Source: Ferruginibacter sp.
GTDB taxonomy: Bacteria; Bacteroidota; Bacteroidia; Chitinophagales; Chitinophagaceae
DNA: 64,000 nucleotides
Reading direction: 5' to 3'
Assembly (NCBI GenBank): GCA_014379905.1
Contig: JACMKX010000144.1
Coordinates: 87,049 to 151,048, forward strand
The translations under genes and the position numbers were made by a program. Under the pieces are notes generated by a model that made no database searches, was not told where the DNA came from, and saw only the letters and a program-made list of their open reading frames with translations. Positions 54,474-63,787 of the stretch are shown here, in pieces. How positions within the stretch are numbered: the stretch's first letter is position 1; each line of letters starts with the position of its first letter.

Positions 54474-55325
54474 TTGAAGCAATTTATTTTCAATATAATT
54501 ATCTGTCTTTCTGCCTTACAAAGCTGTGCAGGCGCCAAACCTGTGGCAGCTAATCCGGCTGCACCCGCTTCTCTATCCAACGATAGTTTTAAACTGGAGA
54601 AGATCATCCCCGGAAATTTTACTATAATGGATGTGGATATATTGAATAATGTATACCTCGTTACTACGGGCAACCAGCTAAAAAAATACAACCCTGCCGG
54701 CGATTCAATGGCCGTTTTTAATGATGTAAAAAAATATGGCAATCCCACCCTGATGGATGTTAGCAACCCATTGAAAGTTTTATTGTATTATAAAAACTAT
54801 GCTACGGTTGTAATGCTGGATCGCCTCCTAAGCCAGCGCAACAGTATCAATTTTCGGGAGAAAAATATTTTCAGCGTTAAAGCCATTGCTACCAGTTATG
54901 ACAACAATATCTGGGTGTTTGACGAACAGGATTATAAACTTAAAAAGATTGATGAAGAAGGTAAGCTCCTGCAGGAGAGTACCGACTGGAGGGTACTAAT
55001 GGATGCTGTTCCCTCTCCAACAACCATCATCGATAATAACAATTTTGTTTACCTGTACGATGACGCCAAAGGCTTTTACATTTTTGATTATTATGGTACC
55101 TACAAAAACAACCTTCCTTTTTTAGGCTGGAAAAATATTGCTGTGGCTGCAGGAAAAATAACCGGGTTGCAGAAAAATCAGCTTCATAGCTATATAATAG
55201 AATCGTTGAATGACAAGACTTATACCATTCCTTCTTTTTTTAAAAATTACCTCTCCATTAAAGCTATTAACGGCAAAGTGTATGTGTTGAAAGAAGATGC
55301 CCTGGAGATATACTCCGTTTTATAG
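54474..55325 (+). CDS. Lipoprotein with beta-propeller-like repeats
   Basis: This 283-residue protein starts at TTG, with a signal and a lipobox (L-Q-S-C, Cys18). The mature part has strands ending Y-L-V-T-T-x-N-x-L-K-K-Y-N-P-x-G-D-S and VFDEQDYKLKKIDEEGKLL, as in six-bladed propeller proteins. The role is unknown. It starts 3 bases after lpxH and lies in an operon with mscS downstream. Confidence 0.72.
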   Translation: MKQFIFNIIICLSALQSCAGAKPVAANPAAPASLSNDSFKLEKIIPGNFTIMDVDILNNVYLVTTGNQLKKYNPAGDSMAVFNDVKKYGNPTLMDVSNPLKVLLYYKNYATVVMLDRLLSQRNSINFREKNIFSVKAIATSYDNNIWVFDEQDYKLKKIDEEGKLLQESTDWRVLMDAVPSPTTIIDNNNFVYLYDDAKGFYIFDYYGTYKNNLPFLGWKNIAVAAGKITGLQKNQLHSYIIESLNDKTYTIPSFFKNYLSIKAINGKVYVLKEDALEIYSVL

Positions 55326-55340
55326 TGTTATTTTTACCCT

Positions 55341-56465
55341 ATGGAATTTTTAGACAAGATCATCCTGGACAATAGTGTACGAAACCTGCTCCTGGTGGCA
55401 GCTGTTATTGCAATAGTATTGCTGTTTAAAAAAATATTATCAAGGTACATAGCGTATGGTTTCTATTTTATCATACAAACGATATGGAAAGGGGTTGAAC
55501 GCAAACAATTTGTGGAATTGGTATTTAAACCCATGAGCTGGTTGCTGAGTATCACCGTAGCCCTTATTGCCTTACATCGCCTCAACTATCCTGCCGCCTG
55601 GGATTTTAAAATACTTAAATTCCCTTTCCAGGTAATACTTCAAAAGACCGGCGTGGCGGTGTGGGTCATGAGCTTTATTAAACTCATGCTGAGTATTGTA
55701 AATTTTATTTCGTTGCTCATGGCAAAAAGAGCCAGCCTTACTGCCGATAAAACAGACGACCAGCTGGTATCATTTTTCAGGGATTTTATTAAAGTGATTA
55801 TTTGGATACTGGGAATATTACTTTTATTAAAAGCCGTATTTAACCAAAGTGTAGGCTACCTGCTTACCAGTTTAAGTATTGTGGGTGCAGCGCTCGCATT
55901 GTCGGCAAAAGAAAGTCTCGAAAACCTCATCGCTTCTTTCATCATCTTTTTCGACAAGCCATTTTTTGTGGGCGACACTTTAAAAGTAAACAGTGTAACC
56001 GGCACGGTAGAACGCATTGGCTTGCGCAGTACCCACATTCGAACTGTTGATAAAACCTTGGTAACGGTTCCCAACAAACAGATGGTAGACAGCGTGGTAG
56101 ATAACTGGAGTATGCGCAGCGCCCGCCGGGCCGAAATAAAGCTGGAACTGAGTGACAAAACCGGTGGAGAAAAAGTGGCTGCATTTATTGAAAGCATAAA
56201 AAAAATGCTGGAAGAAAAAATGCAGCAGGGCATTAATTCCTATGATGTTTTTTTAACTGACTTTAATAAAAACGGCGTAACTATCACCATTGAATATTTT
56301 ACTGCACCCAATAAGATGGCAGAATTTAACCAACTAAAACAAGTGGTAAACTTTGCCCTGATGGACCTGGTAAATACCGGAGATATTGCAATGGCTGCCA
56401 CCAACAGTAATCTTACCATCATCAGCAATGAGAATGAGGCACCAAATAGTAATTCAATTATTTAA
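55341..56465 (+). CDS. Mechanosensitive ion channel (MscS family)
   Basis: This 374-residue protein has several N-terminal helices (about 20-155), the pore-lining helix with SIVGAALALSAKESLENLIASF and the MscS beta domain DKPFFVGDTLKVNSVTGTVERIGLRSTHIRT, followed by a cytoplasmic region. It opens under hypoosmotic stress. It follows the lipoprotein gene by 15 bases and converges with the small lipoprotein gene. Confidence 0.93.
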   Translation: MEFLDKIILDNSVRNLLLVAAVIAIVLLFKKILSRYIAYGFYFIIQTIWKGVERKQFVELVFKPMSWLLSITVALIALHRLNYPAAWDFKILKFPFQVILQKTGVAVWVMSFIKLMLSIVNFISLLMAKRASLTADKTDDQLVSFFRDFIKVIIWILGILLLLKAVFNQSVGYLLTSLSIVGAALALSAKESLENLIASFIIFFDKPFFVGDTLKVNSVTGTVERIGLRSTHIRTVDKTLVTVPNKQMVDSVVDNWSMRSARRAEIKLELSDKTGGEKVAAFIESIKKMLEEKMQQGINSYDVFLTDFNKNGVTITIEYFTAPNKMAEFNQLKQVVNFALMDLVNTGDIAMAATNSNLTIISNENEAPNSNSII

Positions 56466-56474
56466 GATATCACA

Positions 56475-56825
56475 TTAAAAAGTTACGCTTGTTTCCTTGT
56501 CTTCACAAACAGTAATATTCACAGTTATCGTCTCCGTTTCAATAGCCTGGTTAGAATTATTAATGCTGGCTATCTCAATCGGGTAAGTACCCGGGAAAAG
56601 ACGTACTGTATCAGATGCCTTGCCTATAGCAACGATTTTATCCCTGGCTGAACCACCCGGGTAGCTAACAAGAATTCCATGTTTTACATTGGAAACGCCA
56701 AAATTTACTTTTAATACTCCGTAATTGCCTGCTTCGCAATTGGAAGAATCATCATCGTTTTTGCTACATGCTGCCAATAAAATTATGGCTGTACCAAACA
56801 GGAGTACATTCAGTGTTTTTTTCAT
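56475..56825 (-). CDS. Small lipoprotein of unknown function
   Basis: This 116-residue protein has a lipobox (L-L-A-A-C, Cys20) and a disordered acidic spacer (SKNDDDSSNCEAG) before a beta-sandwich-like domain (VLKVNFGVSNVKHGILVSYPGG). The function is unknown. It has a -7-like box (TAGGTTTG) 18 bases upstream. Confidence 0.7.
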   Translation of the reverse strand: MKKTLNVLLFGTAIILLAACSKNDDDSSNCEAGNYGVLKVNFGVSNVKHGILVSYPGGSARDKIVAIGKASDTVRLFPGTYPIEIASINNSNQAIETETITVNITVCEDKETSVTF

Positions 56826-56842
56826 AAAAGATAATTTAGGTA

Positions 56843-56850
56843 CAAACCTA
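56843..56850 (-). promoter_or_regulatory. Candidate -7 box of the small lipoprotein gene
   Basis: TAGGTTTG on the minus strand matches TAnnTTTG. A -33 TTTG at the right spacing is not seen. Confidence 0.4.
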
Positions 56851-56932
56851 TCATTTTATAAAAACATTCAGAGCGACTGATAGATAAACGACCGATTTAA
56901 TAGACCGGCGAATAATTAGGCAGATTTGAAAA

Positions 56933-57448
56933 TTACTTTAAGAGCTCTACCAACTCTTTATCCCACTGGCCGGTTTTACCATATTCCACTACACGGCCCA
57001 ATTCCTTACCATCTTTCATAACAATAATGGTAGGCACATTGGTGATTTTAAAAGCATCGGCAATACCGCCAATGGTTTTTTTGGCCCTGTCTACTGCAAA
57101 AAAACTAATGCCTGCATCAGGGAAATTACTTTGTTCCTGCAGCTTAAAAAATTTAGGGAGCACAAAATGAGAATCTTCGCACCACGTGCCACCAAACACC
57201 ACCAGCTTAATACCGGCAGCGGCAGCATTGGTCATGGCTGTTTTAAATTCTGCTGAAGGATTGTAAATACCCTGGCTGGTTTTGTACCACTTAAAAGTAG
57301 AATCGTTGATGAGCGCATACTTGGTAATAATGCCATTCAGTATATAGGCATTGGGCAGCTGTGGATCGGGAAAGGAAATATAAGGGCTTTGGGCAGCCGC
57401 AGATCCTGCTGCTGAAAATAATAATAAGCCAAGAAAAATTGATCTCAT
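56933..57448 (-). CDS. Thioredoxin-fold protein with single active-site cysteine
   Basis: This 171-residue protein starts at the ATG that gives the signal peptide MRSIFLGLLLFSAAGSAAAQ. The thioredoxin-like site is V-F-G-G-T-W-C-E-D-S, with one cysteine and serine in place of the second, followed by the cis-proline loop ITNVPTIIV. A one-cysteine site suggests a thiol-binding rather than dithiol-exchange role. It lies downstream of the MerR gene with a hairpin repeat between. Confidence 0.85.
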   Translation of the reverse strand: MRSIFLGLLLFSAAGSAAAQSPYISFPDPQLPNAYILNGIITKYALINDSTFKWYKTSQGIYNPSAEFKTAMTNAAAAGIKLVVFGGTWCEDSHFVLPKFFKLQEQSNFPDAGISFFAVDRAKKTIGGIADAFKITNVPTIIVMKDGKELGRVVEYGKTGQWDKELVELLK

Positions 57449-57488
57449 GTGTGGTAAAATATGTAAATGAATAATGATTGATACAGCT

Positions 57489-57555
57489 GCTGTCATGCTG
57501 AGGCACGAAGCATCAAATGTTTTGAAGGTGAGATGCTTTGCCTCAGCATGACAGC
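57489..57555. repeat. Hairpin repeat, TGTCATGCTGAGG type
   Basis: The arms gctgtcatgctgaggca (57489-57505) and tgcctcagcatgacagc (57539-57555) are a perfect 17-bp pair, extended inside by aagcatc / gatgctt with a two-base bulge and a 17-base loop. It is 14 bases after the MerR gene stop. Confidence 0.8.
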
Positions 57556-57569
57556 ATCGGATTTGCAGG

Positions 57570-58238
57570 CTACAAATTTGCCTTCAGATCCAATAAAAAT
57601 GCTTTTGTTTTTTTTAGCGTTTCTATCATGGCAAAGGCTTCTTCTGTTCTTTTGTTTTTCTTTAAAAAATCCTTTGCACCGGCGATACTGTATTTTTTTT
57701 CTCTCAGTAAAAGATAGATCAGCTGCAGGCTTTTAATATCTTCGGGACGAAACAACCGGTCTCCCTTGCCATTTTTTTTGGGTTTTAAAATATCAAATTC
57801 ATTCTCCCAAAAACGAATGAGCGAAATATTTACTTTAAACATGGCGCTCACTTCGCCAATACCATAATATCTTTTTTGAAAAAGCTGTTCATCTTCCGGC
57901 ACTTCCACCAGGTCAACCATTACGTCCATATCCGCCAGCTTCATGCGGCCCCGGGTAGATTTTCTTTCGGTGTTTTTTTTAGTCGTCCCGATTTTTACTT
58001 CCGGTTCAGCCGCAATAAATTCCACCTCTCTTATTGTTTCATCAACAACAATTTCAATATCCAAAGCTGGTTCAGCTGTTGTAGTTTCTTCAATTACAGC
58101 CTGCTCTTCCGGCATTGCTTCCCCGGCTTTTGCAACTTCTTCAACCTTTGAAACTTTTTTAGGCACAACAGCTTTCGCCGGAACCTTCTCATCCGGCTCT
58201 GCGTTAAAAAAATCGAATCCTAATTGTTGTTGAGCCAT
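57570..58238 (-). CDS. MerR family transcriptional regulator
   Basis: This 222-residue protein has a long acidic, low-complexity N-terminal half (to about 120) and a C-terminal MerR-type helix-turn-helix: YYGIGEVSAMFKVNISLIRFWENEFDILKPKKN, then RLFRPEDIKSLQLI. The usual order has the HTH at the N-terminus, so the added region is unusual. It may be a Bacteroidota housekeeping regulator; targets are unknown. A hairpin repeat follows. Confidence 0.88.
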   Translation of the reverse strand: MAQQQLGFDFFNAEPDEKVPAKAVVPKKVSKVEEVAKAGEAMPEEQAVIEETTTAEPALDIEIVVDETIREVEFIAAEPEVKIGTTKKNTERKSTRGRMKLADMDVMVDLVEVPEDEQLFQKRYYGIGEVSAMFKVNISLIRFWENEFDILKPKKNGKGDRLFRPEDIKSLQLIYLLLREKKYSIAGAKDFLKKNKRTEEAFAMIETLKKTKAFLLDLKANL

Positions 58239-58261
58239 ATCATTATAAAGTTATAAAAAAC

Positions 58262-58318
58262 TGCCCTAACTCCGCGTTTCTCTGCATGCCTTATCTCCTT
58301 ATCCTCCACGTTTAAAAT
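58262..58318. repeat. Intergenic repeat, CTCTGCG type, between merR and M23 genes
   Basis: The units aactccgcgtttctctgc, cttatctcctta and cctccacgttt resemble the family at 3950-3992. On the minus strand it starts 6 bases after the M23 stop. Confidence 0.45.
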
Positions 58319-58323
58319 TGTGC

Positions 58324-59298
58324 TTAATCAAAACTCTTTGCACTTCCCGTTGCTGCAATCTTCAATAAACGGTCATAATCTTCCGGTGAAAGGTCGCTGC
58401 TAAAAAAGTAAACCGGGTTTACCTGGTTGTTATTGATCTTTACTTCGTAATGGCAATGTGGCCCGGTGCTTTTACCCGTACTCCCCACCCAGCCTATCAC
58501 TTCTCCTCTTTTCACTTTTTGGCCGGGCCTTACTTTTATGCGAACCATATGCCCATATAATGTCATGTACCCGTAACCGTGGTTAATCTCTACGTGGTTG
58601 CCATAGCCTCCATCCGAATATCCCGATACGGCTATCGTACCATCACCCGTGGCATAAATAGGCGTGCCCTGCGGTGCAGTAAAGTCGAGGCCCCTATGCA
58701 TTTTTGGTGTTCCATATACCGGGTCAATTCGCATACCATAACCACTCGCAATACGGCTAAGATCTTTATTGCTTACCGGCTGTATGGCTGGTATGCTGGC
58801 CAGTTTGGCTTCCTGGTTGTTAATTAATTTTTCTATAGAAATATAACTGTCAAACTGGTATTTTACCCTGGCAGCCAGGTTATTGAGTTGCGTGGCAACA
58901 TCTTTTCCTATGGCATCTTCGCCAATAGCACTTACTTTATCCAGTTCCTTTTTTTGTTCAATGGCTTTTGCCCGGGCACTGTCAGGCAATGGATTGGCTT
59001 CAAAAATAGATCGGTATACTTCATTGTCTCTTTTTTCCAGCGAAGCCATTTGCTCCTGCATGGTCTTTACTTTTTTGTTGAGTTGGCGGTAATTTTCTGT
59101 CAGTACTTCATACTTTCCCTTGTTTTCAAGATCAGTAGGTTTAGGAAAAAAACGATCATATAAGTAAATAACGATAGCAGAACCTACGGCTAGTCCGCTG
59201 AGGAACCCAAATAAGCGAAGCAGCTTTACCCGGAGCGGGGTAATGAGCTTCTCATAACGCAGTGTATGCGTATTGTAGTAATATTTAATTTTTTTCAT
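58324..59298 (-). CDS. Membrane-anchored M23 metallopeptidase
   Basis: This 324-residue protein has one N-terminal membrane helix (about 31-48), a coiled coil (55-110) and a C-terminal M23 domain: MHRGLDFTAPQGTPIYATGDG (the H and D ligands), YGHM and HCHYEVKIN. It resembles MepM-like periplasmic endopeptidases used in cell-wall growth and division. It precedes the MerR gene on the same strand. Confidence 0.93.
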   Translation of the reverse strand: MKKIKYYYNTHTLRYEKLITPLRVKLLRLFGFLSGLAVGSAIVIYLYDRFFPKPTDLENKGKYEVLTENYRQLNKKVKTMQEQMASLEKRDNEVYRSIFEANPLPDSARAKAIEQKKELDKVSAIGEDAIGKDVATQLNNLAARVKYQFDSYISIEKLINNQEAKLASIPAIQPVSNKDLSRIASGYGMRIDPVYGTPKMHRGLDFTAPQGTPIYATGDGTIAVSGYSDGGYGNHVEINHGYGYMTLYGHMVRIKVRPGQKVKRGEVIGWVGSTGKSTGPHCHYEVKINNNQVNPVYFFSSDLSPEDYDRLLKIAATGSAKSFD

Positions 59299-59455
59299 GC
59301 CTGAGCAGGAAGGCTGTCAATTTTGATTTTTAGAAATTGAATGCAGTCAGCATAAGAACAGAACGATTTTTTTAAAGGAATATTCTCTTAGCAAATTAAG
59401 CTCCAAAGATTATAAACAACACAGCCCGGCGCTATTTCCCAATGCCTTCATTCAT

Positions 59456-59463
59456 TACCTTTG
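59456..59463 (+). promoter_or_regulatory. Candidate -7 box for alaS
   Basis: TACCTTTG matches TAnnTTTG, 72 bases before the alaS ATG. There is no clear TTTG at -33. Confidence 0.45.
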
Positions 59464-59535
59464 CACACTAATTGCAATATCTACAAATATAAACTGATAA
59501 TTAACAATAATCAACCCATCCAAATAATAGAGAAT

Positions 59536-62205
59536 ATGAGTTCTGCTAGCGAAATAAGGCAACAATATTTAGATTTTTTTAAATCAAAAGGCCATGTAAT
59601 TGTACCATCGGCACCCATCGTAGTAAAAAATGATCCTACGCTTTTGTTTACCAATGCGGGTATGAACCAGTTTAAGGATTATTTCCTGGGCAATAAAACG
59701 GCACCCTATCCCCGCATTGCAGATACACAAAAATGCCTGCGGGTAAGCGGCAAACACAACGACCTGGAAGAGGTAGGCGTGGATACCTATCACCATACCA
59801 TGTTTGAAATGTTGGGCAACTGGAGCTTTGGCGACTACTTTAAAAACGAAGCCATAGCGTGGAGTTGGGAATTACTTACAGATGTTTATAAAATTGATAA
59901 AGACAGGCTGTATGCTACCGTATTTGAGGGCGACCAAAAAGAAAATCTACCTGCGTCCTCTATTGCCTTGGCAAAATGGCAACAATATTTACCCAAAGAA
60001 CAAATAGTGTATGGCAATAAAAAAGATAATTTTTGGGAAATGGGCGATACCGGCCCCTGCGGACCATGCACAGAAATTCATGTTGATTGCAGAACAGCAG
60101 AAGAACGTGCTGCAGTGCCGGGCAATTTGTTGGTAAACAAAGATCATCCACAGGTAATAGAAATATGGAACAATGTATTTATACAATTCAACCGAAAAAA
60201 AGATGGTAGCCTTGAACCACTTGCTTCCACACATGTGGATACAGGTATGGGTTTTGAACGCCTGGTACGTGTGCTGCAGGGAAAGCAGAGTAATTACGAT
60301 ACCGACATCTTTAGCAATACAATAAAGGAAGTAGAAAAAATAACAGGCAAGGTTTACCATCCTTTATTAACCCCGGCTGATTCTGTTAAGGCTGCCGGCG
60401 CTTCTCCCATTGGGGGAGGTTGGGAGGGGGCAGTTGCATTTCGTGTACTCGCCGATCACATCCGTGCCATTAGTTTTACCATTGCCGACGGGCAACTGCC
60501 TTCCAATACCGGCGCCGGTTATGTTATCCGCCGTATTTTAAGAAGGGCCGTTCGATATTATTATTCTTACCTCGATTATAAACAACCCTTATTGCATCAG
60601 CTACTGCCCGTAATTGCTGCGCAGTTTGAAACAGTATTTCCCGAGTTGCACAAGCAACAGGATTTTGTTGCCAAAGTTATTAAGGAAGAAGAAGAAGCTT
60701 TTTTAAGAACCCTTGAAAAAGGTTTAAAAAGAATGGATACCATTATTGCAGCGCAAAGCGGTGGTACTATCAGCGGAACCGATGCATTTGAATTGCTGGA
60801 TACTTTTGGTTTTCCAATTGACCTGACAAGACTCATTGCAGGTGAAAATAATTTAATGGTAGACGAAGCAGGTTTTGAAACCGAAATGCAGCAACAAAAA
60901 AACCGCAGCCGTGCTGCCACTTCCATGGAAACGGACGACTGGCAAATTGTAAGCGAAGGCAACAGCAGAGGCTTTGTTGGGTATGATTCGCTGGAAGCAA
61001 AAACAACTATACTCCGCTACAGGAAGGTAAAGGGTAAAGGAAAAGAATTGTTCCAGATCGTATTAAACGAAACGCCTTTTTATGCCGAAAGTGGCGGGCA
61101 GGTGGGGGATACAGGTTATTTGTCATTGGTCAATGGGTCAATAGAAATTATAGATACGAAAAAAGAAAATGACTTAATCATTCATTTTACAGAAAATATT
61201 CCTGCGGATCTTAGCGGGGACGTAATTGCAAAAGTAGATTCCATAAGAAGAAAACACATAGCTGTTCACCACAGCGTAACGCATTTAATGCATTCCGCCC
61301 TGCGCCAGGTGCTGGGAACGCATGTGGCCCAAAAAGGAAGCCTGGTTAATGAAGAACATCTGCGTTTCGATTTTTCTCATTTTGCAAAGGTGACCGATGA
61401 AGAACTGGTGCAGGTAGAAAAAATAGTAAACGAAAAGATCAGGGAAAATATTCCCGTGGTTATAAAAAGCATGAGTAAGGATGAAGCCATTGCTTTAGGT
61501 GCCACCGCTTTATTCGGCGAAAAATACGGCGACGTGGTTCGGGTAGTAATGATGGACCCTGCCTATTCCATTGAACTATGTGGCGGTACACATGCAGGCA
61601 GCACCGGCGAACTGGGTGTTTTTAAAATAAGGGCAGAAAGTGCGGTAGCTGCTGGGGTGCGCAGGATAGAAGCCGTGAGCGGCGTTGCTGCTTTGGATTT
61701 AATAGAAGAAAATTTTTCGGCTTTGCATGGCCTCAAAACATTATTAAAAAATCCTGCAAATATTCAGCAGGCCATTGAAAGCCTGTTGGCAGAAAATACA
61801 GCGTTGGGCAAAAGAATTGAATCTCTCGAAGCCAGGCAGCTGGTAGGTATCCGCAATGAGCTGATGCAGAAAGATGAGATTATCAACAACGTAAGTTTTA
61901 TTGGCGAGATCATTGAAGTGCCCAATGCAGATGCTTTGAAAAAATTATGTTTCGATTTTAAAAATCATGTACACGATCACCTCATTATACTTTGCGCCAA
62001 TATTGGCGGCAAGGCAAATGTGGCGGTGAGTGTAAGCGAAACCGTGGCTGCTGCAAAAAACCTGGATGCGGGTAAGATCATTAAAGAAATTGTAAGCCCG
62101 CTCATTAAAGGTGGTGGCGGCGGACAAAAAACACTGGCCACTGCCGGTGGACAGGATGCAGGCAATTTTAAGGAGCTGATTGAAAAGGTAAAAGGGCTTA
62201 TTTAG
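59536..62205 (+). CDS. alaS: Alanyl-tRNA synthetase
   Basis: This 889-residue enzyme is set at the ATG giving MSSASEIRQQYLDFFKSKGHVIVPSAP, the standard start; 25 upstream codons are not conserved. Class II motifs are in the N-terminal part (LLFTNAGMNQFKDYFLG, GVDTYHHTMFEMLGNWSFGDYF). The editing domain has H-x-x-x-H in HHSVTHLMH (about 578) and C-x-x-x-H in CGGTH (about 681), so editing is intact. The C-terminal C-Ala with GGGGGQKTLATAGG-like end is present. Confidence 0.97.
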   Translation: MSSASEIRQQYLDFFKSKGHVIVPSAPIVVKNDPTLLFTNAGMNQFKDYFLGNKTAPYPRIADTQKCLRVSGKHNDLEEVGVDTYHHTMFEMLGNWSFGDYFKNEAIAWSWELLTDVYKIDKDRLYATVFEGDQKENLPASSIALAKWQQYLPKEQIVYGNKKDNFWEMGDTGPCGPCTEIHVDCRTAEERAAVPGNLLVNKDHPQVIEIWNNVFIQFNRKKDGSLEPLASTHVDTGMGFERLVRVLQGKQSNYDTDIFSNTIKEVEKITGKVYHPLLTPADSVKAAGASPIGGGWEGAVAFRVLADHIRAISFTIADGQLPSNTGAGYVIRRILRRAVRYYYSYLDYKQPLLHQLLPVIAAQFETVFPELHKQQDFVAKVIKEEEEAFLRTLEKGLKRMDTIIAAQSGGTISGTDAFELLDTFGFPIDLTRLIAGENNLMVDEAGFETEMQQQKNRSRAATSMETDDWQIVSEGNSRGFVGYDSLEAKTTILRYRKVKGKGKELFQIVLNETPFYAESGGQVGDTGYLSLVNGSIEIIDTKKENDLIIHFTENIPADLSGDVIAKVDSIRRKHIAVHHSVTHLMHSALRQVLGTHVAQKGSLVNEEHLRFDFSHFAKVTDEELVQVEKIVNEKIRENIPVVIKSMSKDEAIALGATALFGEKYGDVVRVVMMDPAYSIELCGGTHAGSTGELGVFKIRAESAVAAGVRRIEAVSGVAALDLIEENFSALHGLKTLLKNPANIQQAIESLLAENTALGKRIESLEARQLVGIRNELMQKDEIINNVSFIGEIIEVPNADALKKLCFDFKNHVHDHLIILCANIGGKANVAVSVSETVAAAKNLDAGKIIKEIVSPLIKGGGGGQKTLATAGGQDAGNFKELIEKVKGLI

Positions 62206-62236
62206 CCAGGAGAAATAGATTTGAGCTAAAAAAATA

Positions 62237-62384
62237 GGAATAGGTGATACAACGATGTATTAATGCAGCAGTAATATATCATTTATCCCTTCGGAATAAC
62301 CTGTTTAAAGAATTGAATAATTGTATTTTAGCAACTCCGTAGGAGTTACCTCAAAATTTTAAGCAAGGGGGCTCCCTCCGGAGC
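62237..62384. repeat. 148-bp direct repeat, copy 1
   Basis: Aligns without gaps with copy 2 at a fixed spacing of 212 bases and about nine mismatches by eye. It holds the hairpins aactccgtaggagtt and gctccctccggagc and the motif tttatcccttcgg. Confidence 0.85.
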
Positions 62385-62448
62385 CTGGTTAATATTACGG
62401 TTTCGTGTATAAACAGTAAGCTCCTCCGGAGCGCAAGGTTACTGTATG

Positions 62449-62596
62449 GGAATATGTGATACAACGATATATTAATACAGCAGTAATGTATCATTTATCC
62501 CTTCGGGATAACCTGTTTAAAGAATTGAATAATTCTATTTTAGCAACTCCGTAGGAGTTACCTCAAAATTTTAGGCAAAGGGGCTCACTCCGGAGC
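62449..62596. repeat. 148-bp direct repeat, copy 2
   Basis: The second copy of the unit at 62237-62384. The 64 bases between hold another hairpin (gctcctccggagc) and the tail aggttactgtat, which reappears after copy 2. No gene is visible between alaS and the AraC gene. Confidence 0.85.
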
Positions 62597-62727
62597 AACA
62601 GGTTACTGTATAAGTTTTGAGATTAATATTATCAGCAGATATTTATGATAAAGTAGCTGTCAACTTATTCAAGACACAAAAAGCAGGTTATGTGCCGGTT
62701 TTTTCATTATTTTTTTAACCCAAGATA

Positions 62728-62800
62728 AAACGGGGAAAGATACACAGAGCACACAGGTATCTGTGTTCCCTGTGAATTATCCCGATCTCTCCGTGCTCAA
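62728..62800. repeat. Intergenic repeat, CACAGAG type, before the AraC gene
   Basis: The units agatacacagagc, acacaggtatctgtgt, ccctgtg and ctctccgtgctc form a quasi-repetitive block related to the CTCTGCG family at 3950 and 58262. Confidence 0.45.
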
Positions 62801-62882
62801 AAAACTCACCGCCTGTTTCATTTTCGCAACCAAATGTTTGAATGGTACAATCCCCGCAATAACAATTTTTGTAGTTTTATCT

Positions 62883-63782
62883 ATGCCAAAAACAGAAACA
62901 TTAGAAGATTTCTATAAAAATAAACTACTTGGACTGCCTGATGGTCTGCAACAGGAGTTGGGTCAGTTTAACGTCTTCAACCTCGAAGACTGTTACGGCG
63001 AGGGCAAGTCACCCGTACAATACAGCCGCAGGGATTTTTATAAGATCTCCCTCGTAAGAGGCAAGGGCATTTATCATTATGCAGATAAAAGCCTGGAGGT
63101 TTCCGGCTCTACCCTCATGTTTTTTAACCCGGTTGTTCCTTATAAAATAGAAACCATGTCGGGCGATGCCACCGGTAGCTTCTGCATTTTCAGGGATGCT
63201 TTTTTTACACAACATATCAGGGGTTCTTTAAAAGACCTGCCAATGTTTGCACCCGGCGGACTACCCTTTTACCAACTCGATAAAAAACAGGACAAACACG
63301 TAGCCGCCATTTTTAAAAAAATGCGGGAAGAGCTGGGCTCCGATTATAAATTTAAGTTCGACCTTATCCGCAATTATATTATGGAACTGGTGCATTATGC
63401 ATTAAAAATGCGCCCCGCCGAAAATGTGTATGAGCATACCGATGCAAACGCCCGCATCACTGCCGTGTTTACCGAATTACTGGAACGACAGTTTCCCATT
63501 GAATCACCCGCCCAGCAATACAACCTGCGCAGCGCTAAGGATTTTGCAAAGCAGCTGAATGTGCATGTAAATCATTTAAACAGGGCCATTCGCACTACTA
63601 CCGGCAAAACCACCACCGCCCATATTTCCGAACGCCTGGCCAGCGAAGCAAAAGCATTGCTTAAACATACAGACTGGAATATTTCGGAGATCAGTTACAG
63701 TCTTGGGTTTGAGGAGCCTGCGCACTTCAATCATTTTTTTAAAAAACTTACGAGTACTACGCCTTCGGCGTTTCGAAGCTGA
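62883..63782 (+). CDS. AraC family transcriptional regulator
   Basis: This 299-residue protein starts at ATG giving MPKTETLEDFYKNKLLG; earlier in-frame ATGs would add 40 residues encoded by a repeat. The N-terminal part is a cupin-like sensing domain (RDFYKISLVRGKGIYHYADKSLEVSG), and the C-terminal two HTH motifs are DFAKQLNVHVNHLNRAIR and WNISEISYSLGFEEPAHFNHFFKKLTSTTPSAFR. The likely target is divergent or downstream, beyond the window. Confidence 0.92.
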   Translation: MPKTETLEDFYKNKLLGLPDGLQQELGQFNVFNLEDCYGEGKSPVQYSRRDFYKISLVRGKGIYHYADKSLEVSGSTLMFFNPVVPYKIETMSGDATGSFCIFRDAFFTQHIRGSLKDLPMFAPGGLPFYQLDKKQDKHVAAIFKKMREELGSDYKFKFDLIRNYIMELVHYALKMRPAENVYEHTDANARITAVFTELLERQFPIESPAQQYNLRSAKDFAKQLNVHVNHLNRAIRTTTGKTTTAHISERLASEAKALLKHTDWNISEISYSLGFEEPAHFNHFFKKLTSTTPSAFRS

Positions 63783-63787
63783 TTCGA

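Noticed and set aside
62763-62882. N-terminal 40-residue extension of the AraC protein
   Set aside because: The residues come from a dispersed repeat and do not fit the family; the ATG at 62883 gives the expected start.
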